This document shows, in pieces, positions 57,615 through 64,000 of a stretch of DNA of 64,000 nt. The stretch's first letter is position 1. Every line of letters begins with the position of its first letter. The stretch lies in assembly GCF_965638725.1 (NCBI RefSeq), contig NC_134970.1, positions 5,089,001-5,153,000 on the forward strand, read 5' to 3'. Made by a program: the position numbers and the translations under genes. Source of the stretch: Aptenodytes patagonicus (Eukaryota > Chordata > Aves > Sphenisciformes > Spheniscidae). The notes below the pieces were generated by a model, which was not told the origin of the DNA, ran no database searches, and saw only the letters and a program-made list of their open reading frames with translations.

Positions 57615-59290
57615 CCGGAGCGGGCCGGGCCGGCCCCGGGAGGCGGTGCGCGGCGGCGGGCGGGGTGCGGTGGGGGGGTGAATGGGGACGGGGCTGGGGT
57701 GCGGTGGGGGAAATGGTGGGGTGCGATGGCGGGGGGGGGGGGGGGGGGGGCGGGTGTAATGTTGGCAGGCGGGGCGGGGGGGCAGCGGGGGGTGTCCGGG
57801 GGGGACCTGGGGTAAGGGCGGCTTCGCACAGCTCTTCCCTTGGGGATGCCCCTTCACACACGCACACACACTCACCCCGTGGGATGTCAGCCCTGGCAGG
57901 GGGGTGTGCAGGGGGCTGCCCTGCTCTGCACCTTCCCAAAGCAGCCCCGGCAGCTCTGCCTTTTCAGGCCCCCTCCCTCCATCTCCTTGGAGGCCTGCGG
58001 GATCCTCCCTGACATCCCACTCGTCCCAGGACATCATCTCCCATTAGCTCCCGAGTCCCAGGTCACCTTAGGAGCATCCCCGAGGCCCCCTGGGCATTGC
58101 CCCCTCCCTGCTCCCGCTGCTTCGCCTGTTCCAGAGGGAGCAGGTCCTGTCCAGAGGCCCAGGCTGGGAAAGGCGGCAGCTGCCCGATGCTTCGCCTGTT
58201 CCAGAGGGAGCAGGTCCTGTCCAGAGGCCCAGGCTGGGAAAGGCGGCAGCTGCCCAATATTGGGGCCGTCTTTCCTCCTCCAAGGCCTCCTCCTTCACAG
58301 GCCAGCATTGCATACACGTCCCACAGCCCGTTCCCGGAGCAGCGGTGTCCTCAGCAAGGGCTGGTACCCACGGGATGGCAGCGAGCCCGGCTGTGCTGTC
58401 GGGGACTCTTTTTGGATGCTGCATGTGTGTTTTATTTTCTTTCCCAGCCTGTGACCCAGGCTGGATTAGCCCCACGGGGGGCCTGGTTAGAAACAAGTCT
58501 CTCAGATGCCTTAATGCCATGCAGGACCCTCGGGCCATGGTGCAGAGCCGGGGAGGGGGTGGCAGCAGGAGGAGTGGGGCTGCGGGTCCCCCCACCTCCT
58601 TTGGGGATGCCGTCGCGGGTCCAGAGGGACAGCAGCAGGACAGCTGTTTGCTGGGCTGGAGCGTGTTTAGCAGCGGCAGGAGGATTTGTGTATCAGTGCT
58701 AAAGCAGCTGAGGCTAGAGGTGTTCAGGATGTGCAAAGCCATCGGCCCTAATGGCTTCGGGGTTCGGCCAGGTCACCAGGCTCTGCCCTCGGAGCGATGG
58801 GAATGGGCATGCAAATACAATGGTTTGGCTTGCAGAAAGGGGAAAAGTGCTGGAAATGCGGTTGGTGTTAAACCATGTCATCTGGGTGCCTTTGTTCTGC
58901 GCTGGGGTGGGTTGTATTGAATAGCCAAGGCGCTGCAAGCAAAGCTTTGATGGGTATTTCTTACTGGTAGGACAGACTCAGCCCTCCATCACCTGATGCC
59001 AGCGTGGGTGAGGGTGCGACCCCCTAAAATAATGTGTTCCTGAACCCAGCGATGCCGCAGGGAAGCCTTTGCCATGGGGGAGGCTAACCCAGCAGTCGCC
59101 TTTCCCAGGCAAACCCATCACCAGTGATGCAAACCACAGCAAAATACTGCTGGATGCGGCATCCGGAAGCCCGGAGCTGGGGTCCCGGGAGAAGTGTTAC
59201 CTGGCCAAGGGCTTATAGCCCCAGCTGTCACAGCAAACCTCAAGAAATAAAAAGAACAGGAACTTCAGAACCGCTTGAGCCAACCCATGA
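57615..59290. other. Spacer between SMPD2 and TEAD3 with G-tracts, no recognised gene
   Basis: GC-rich at the left, with a G run around 57731-57750, falling to average composition at the right. It includes a 70-bp tandem duplication at 58118-58257. Plus-strand frames such as 57188-58012 and 58097-58702 have no domains. A plus-strand AATAAA near 59246 has no gene attached that I can recognise. Confidence 0.5.
58118..58257. repeat. 70-bp tandem duplication, near identical
   Basis: 58118-58187 and 58188-58257 are the same 70-bp unit (containing TTCGCCTGTTCCAGAGGGAG) with one difference seen near the end. Such similarity implies a recent event or assembly duplication. Confidence 0.92.
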
Positions 59291-59299
59291 ACAAATAAT

Positions 59300-61934
59300 T
59301 TTAATGTTTTTTTTCAGCAGACCGTAGTTTTCTCGGAGCTCCACAGTCTCCTCTCTGAAGTTGGACAGATACAGTAAACACAACAAATATATGATACAAC
59401 CCATCACAGCTGGATTAAAAAAAAATACACAAAAAATATAATACATAAAAAAATGGATTTTTAACATTGTGGACTGACACAGCTCTAAAAATGGTGATCG
59501 TAACCCTGGTAAGCTTTACAAAGTCTTTAAAAAAATAAAACAGTACTTCATGTGAAATTCATAAATACACTGGAGGAGAATGGAGGGGCTGGGGGGGGGG
59601 GGTTGAGAAAGTGTCTCTGGGATCGTGGCTAAACCCCGGCCAGAGCCGTCGGGGGCACCGTGTGCGTGGGGTGCGGGTGGGCGCCCTGGGGCTCGGTGCA
59701 GGCGGGATGGAGGGAGGGAGGAAGGGAGGGATGGAAGCACAAACCGGTCCAGTTAACGAAGAGCTTCGTCCCCCGGTGGGGCCGGGAGCAGGGCATGCCT
59801 GTGTTTTATGGCGGGGAAGTTTTGAGTTTTCATTCCCAGAGTTTTAGATCAGTGAGTGAAACAAAAGAAAGAAAAAGAACCACGAAACAACAAACATGCT
59901 ACATATGAGAACTCGGCCGGGCAGCCCCGGCACAGCCCTGGGATGGCATGCCGGTGCCTTTTCCCTGGATTTTTCCCTCTCTCTTTCCCCCCTGCTCTGG
60001 CCACCTTTGCTCGCCACGGCCACCTCCATCCATCCCCGCTGCCATGTCCTTGCCCGGGCACGGGGCAGGGGTGGCTCTGCCCTGTCCCGCAGGGATGGGT
60101 GGCTTCTCCCCGCAGCGAGAGGTTGAAGTCCCCGTGCCTCGCAGGACACGTGGCATCACGATGGCAGCCAAGGCCCTTTCCTGAGCTCTGGGGCTGCTCC
60201 TGCTCCTCCACACCTGGCAGCATCGAGCCTAAACCCCCCTGTCCCCCCCCCCGTCCCGGGCTCCAGTGCCCCTCAAACCACTCCTGCCCTCCCGCAGCAC
60301 CTGGCTCTGCACCTCTCGCTGCCTTCGCTCCCCCGTCGGCACGAGACGCCCGGCCAGGCCTGCCCATCTCAGGCTCCCTGTCCCCCTGCCACCCTCCTGC
60401 CACCCTGCTCCGTGCCACCGCTGCAAAACCCGACCTCTGTCCCTCTGCGTCCCTCCTGCGCCCTGAGGATGCTCTCCCCGGGCTCTGCCTTTGCAGCCGC
60501 CGCCTCGGGACTGGGCACACTGCCTTGGCTTATTTTGGGCTGCAGCCACAAAAATACCTCCAAGCAGACCCACTCCCCTGTCCTGGCGTCACTCCTGTCC
60601 TCTGTCCCCTCTCTGTCCTGAACTCTGCCCGCTCGCAGCCTGGCCCTGCATTGCACAACGTGCTTCTCCCTGCACGAGCTGCTTCCCTGGCTGCTTCCTG
60701 CAGGATGCAGGCGAGCCAGCCGGAGCAGCTGCAGGGAGCAGCTGAAACCAGAATAGTCAACACAGAAAAAAGGCAAAAAAAAAAGGGGGGGGGGGGGGGG
60801 GAGATGGAAAATGTACATATGCAAAGTAAGTCAGGCAAATCTGCCCTCACTGCTCTCTCCTCATTACTCCTCGGCAAGCGACCACAGGGGGGGTACGTTT
60901 AGCCCCCAAGTGCAATCCCTGAAAGCACACGCAGAGCTCAGGGGATCCCGCTGCCACGTAAAAACCAGCCTCCGCTCTGCAGTGACCCCAGAGAGATGGA
61001 GACACCCCCAAGCTCTCCCTACACAAGCTGCCTCCCCCTGCCCGGCAGTTCTGCTGCACGGCTCCGACCTGGCAAACTCAGCTGCGTCACCTTCGCCGGT
61101 CACCGGCATGGTGGGGGTGGCAGAGGAGCAGGTCCCAGACACCGCAGAGGGGCATAATCCCGGTTACGAGTATGGTGTCTTTTTAAAAAGTATTAAAAAG
61201 CACTTTAATTTTAAAAAAGGAAAAAAAAATGAGCCATAAAAAAAATGGTTTGCATCGTCGATGCCCTCCCGCCTTCAGCGCTGCCGGCTCCCGGTGCCCT
61301 GGCCGGGCACGGAGAAGGAGCATCCCGGGTGCCGGTCCCCGGGGACGCGGCAGCATCCCCCTCCGCCGCCCTGCCCTGCCCTGCTCCTACCTCGGCATGT
61401 CTGTCCCCACGTCCCTGCTGCCACCCGGGCTCCGCTGGGCAGTACCGAAGCCGCGGCCGCTGCCATGCCAATCGGTTTCGGACCAGACCTGGCGCGACGC
61501 CACGTCCTCCGGCCTGTCCATGCTCGCTCCTCTCTGCTCGGGACCGGGACCGCATCCGAGCGAGGGGCGGGGGGGCGAAAGGAGGGGTCATCCTCCACTC
61601 TGACGTCCCGCTACACGGCAGGCTCCCGGCCTTCATCGGTGACACCGAGGGCCGGTCTCTCCCCATCCAGCGCCGGACGCGGGTTTCCTTTCTCCCTACG
61701 CTTCCTTTCCCATTCTTCTTTTTTTTTTTTTATTTATTTAAAAAAAAAAAAGAAACTGTTCCTAAGTAGAAAACATCTGCGATCGCAAGTCAGTCTTTTT
61801 TGGCTATTGTTTTTCTTCCTCCTCCTCCTCTCTTCAGATGACTTCTCACAAGGCAACGGGCACGGGTGGCTTTTCTGCATGGCCCCCTCCCTCCCCTGCG
61901 CGCCCCTCGTGCCCCCGCCCGTCCCCGAGGGCCC
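59300..61934 (-). other. TEAD3: Probable TEAD3 3' UTR
   Basis: About 2.6 kb beyond the TEAD3 stop without coding sequence. It has A/T-rich blocks (59400-59470, 61190-61250, 61715-61755) and a minus-strand ATTAAA at 59305-59300 that could be the distal signal. A minus-strand AATAAA (TTTATT on plus, near 61729-61737) lies about 200 bp after the stop and could give a short isoform. A run of 18 G follows an A run near 60785. Confidence 0.5.
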
Positions 61935-63924
<1,990 letters not shown>

Positions 63925-64000
63925 CTGGGGAGGGCACGGGGTGAGGAGGGGCAGCCGTGAGCCGGGGGCGAGCACCCCACACCCCCCCGCCCCCAACACC

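Noticed and set aside
56608-57939. 443-aa minus-strand open frame upstream of SMPD2
   Set aside because: It reads through three tandem arrays, giving Pro/Ser/Arg repeats, with no conserved segment. It is treated as a promoter-region shadow.
59240-59260. Plus-strand AATAAA as the end of an unknown gene between SMPD2 and TEAD3
   Set aside because: No coding chain or domain leads to it. AATAAA by itself is frequent in A-rich DNA.

Overview
This window comes from a bird. The genes have short introns in very GC-rich DNA, as on an avian microchromosome (PPARD lies on chicken chromosome 26, from memory). PPARD intron 4 holds an avian-type ERVL provirus, and old amniote MIR-like SINE relics sit in the PPARD 3' UTR. 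No bacterial or plasmid features are present.

Layout, left to right. (1) PPARD (+), six coding exons from 1920 to 12253, with a long 3' UTR ending near 14430. Intron 4 carries an antisense ERVL provirus (4688-10885) with two LTRs and a CATGG target-site duplication. (2) A compact makorin-type RING/CCCH ubiquitin ligase gene (+), 15122-17856. (3) FANCE (+), 19309-22738, behind a CpG-rich promoter with two octamer motifs. (4) Degenerate exon-like remains of RPL10A (+) at about 24080-25574, where mammals carry an intact RPL10A. (5) About 6.8 kb with no gene that I can recognise. (6) A tail-anchored coiled-coil gene of the JAW1/MRVI1 (IRAG) family (+), 32416-37586. (7) MICAL1 (+), 43709-51652, with a CpG-rich upstream region and a likely non-coding first exon near 39371. 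(8) SMPD2 (-), 56431-53341, tail to tail with MICAL1. (9) The 3' half of TEAD3 (-), 63924-61935, with a long 3' UTR. Its N-terminal TEA domain lies beyond the right edge.

The order PPARD-FANCE-RPL10A-TEAD3 is the human 6p21 order with the same orientations. Here the block IRAG-like, MICAL1, SMPD2 lies between RPL10A and TEAD3; in human MICAL1 and SMPD2 are neighbours on 6q21. The genes are not an operon and share no single pathway. They cover lipid-activated transcription (PPARD), ubiquitin ligation (makorin), the Fanconi anaemia DNA repair core complex (FANCE), ER/IP3-receptor-associated signalling (IRAG-like), actin oxidation (MICAL1), sphingomyelin hydrolysis (SMPD2) and Hippo-pathway transcription (TEAD3).

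Exon boundaries were set by hand from GT/AG sites, reading phase and remembered homologues. Reading phase closes exactly for PPARD (442 or 443 aa), makorin (401 aa), FANCE (532 aa), the IRAG-like gene (419 aa), SMPD2 (409 aa) and the TEAD3 exons present. In MICAL1 one junction (exon 15 to 16) is unresolved. I found nothing that looks like a wholly new biological system. The most interesting items are the decayed RPL10A, the rearranged provirus, the third-type IRAG-like gene, the reduced makorin, and several small RNA-processing oddities.
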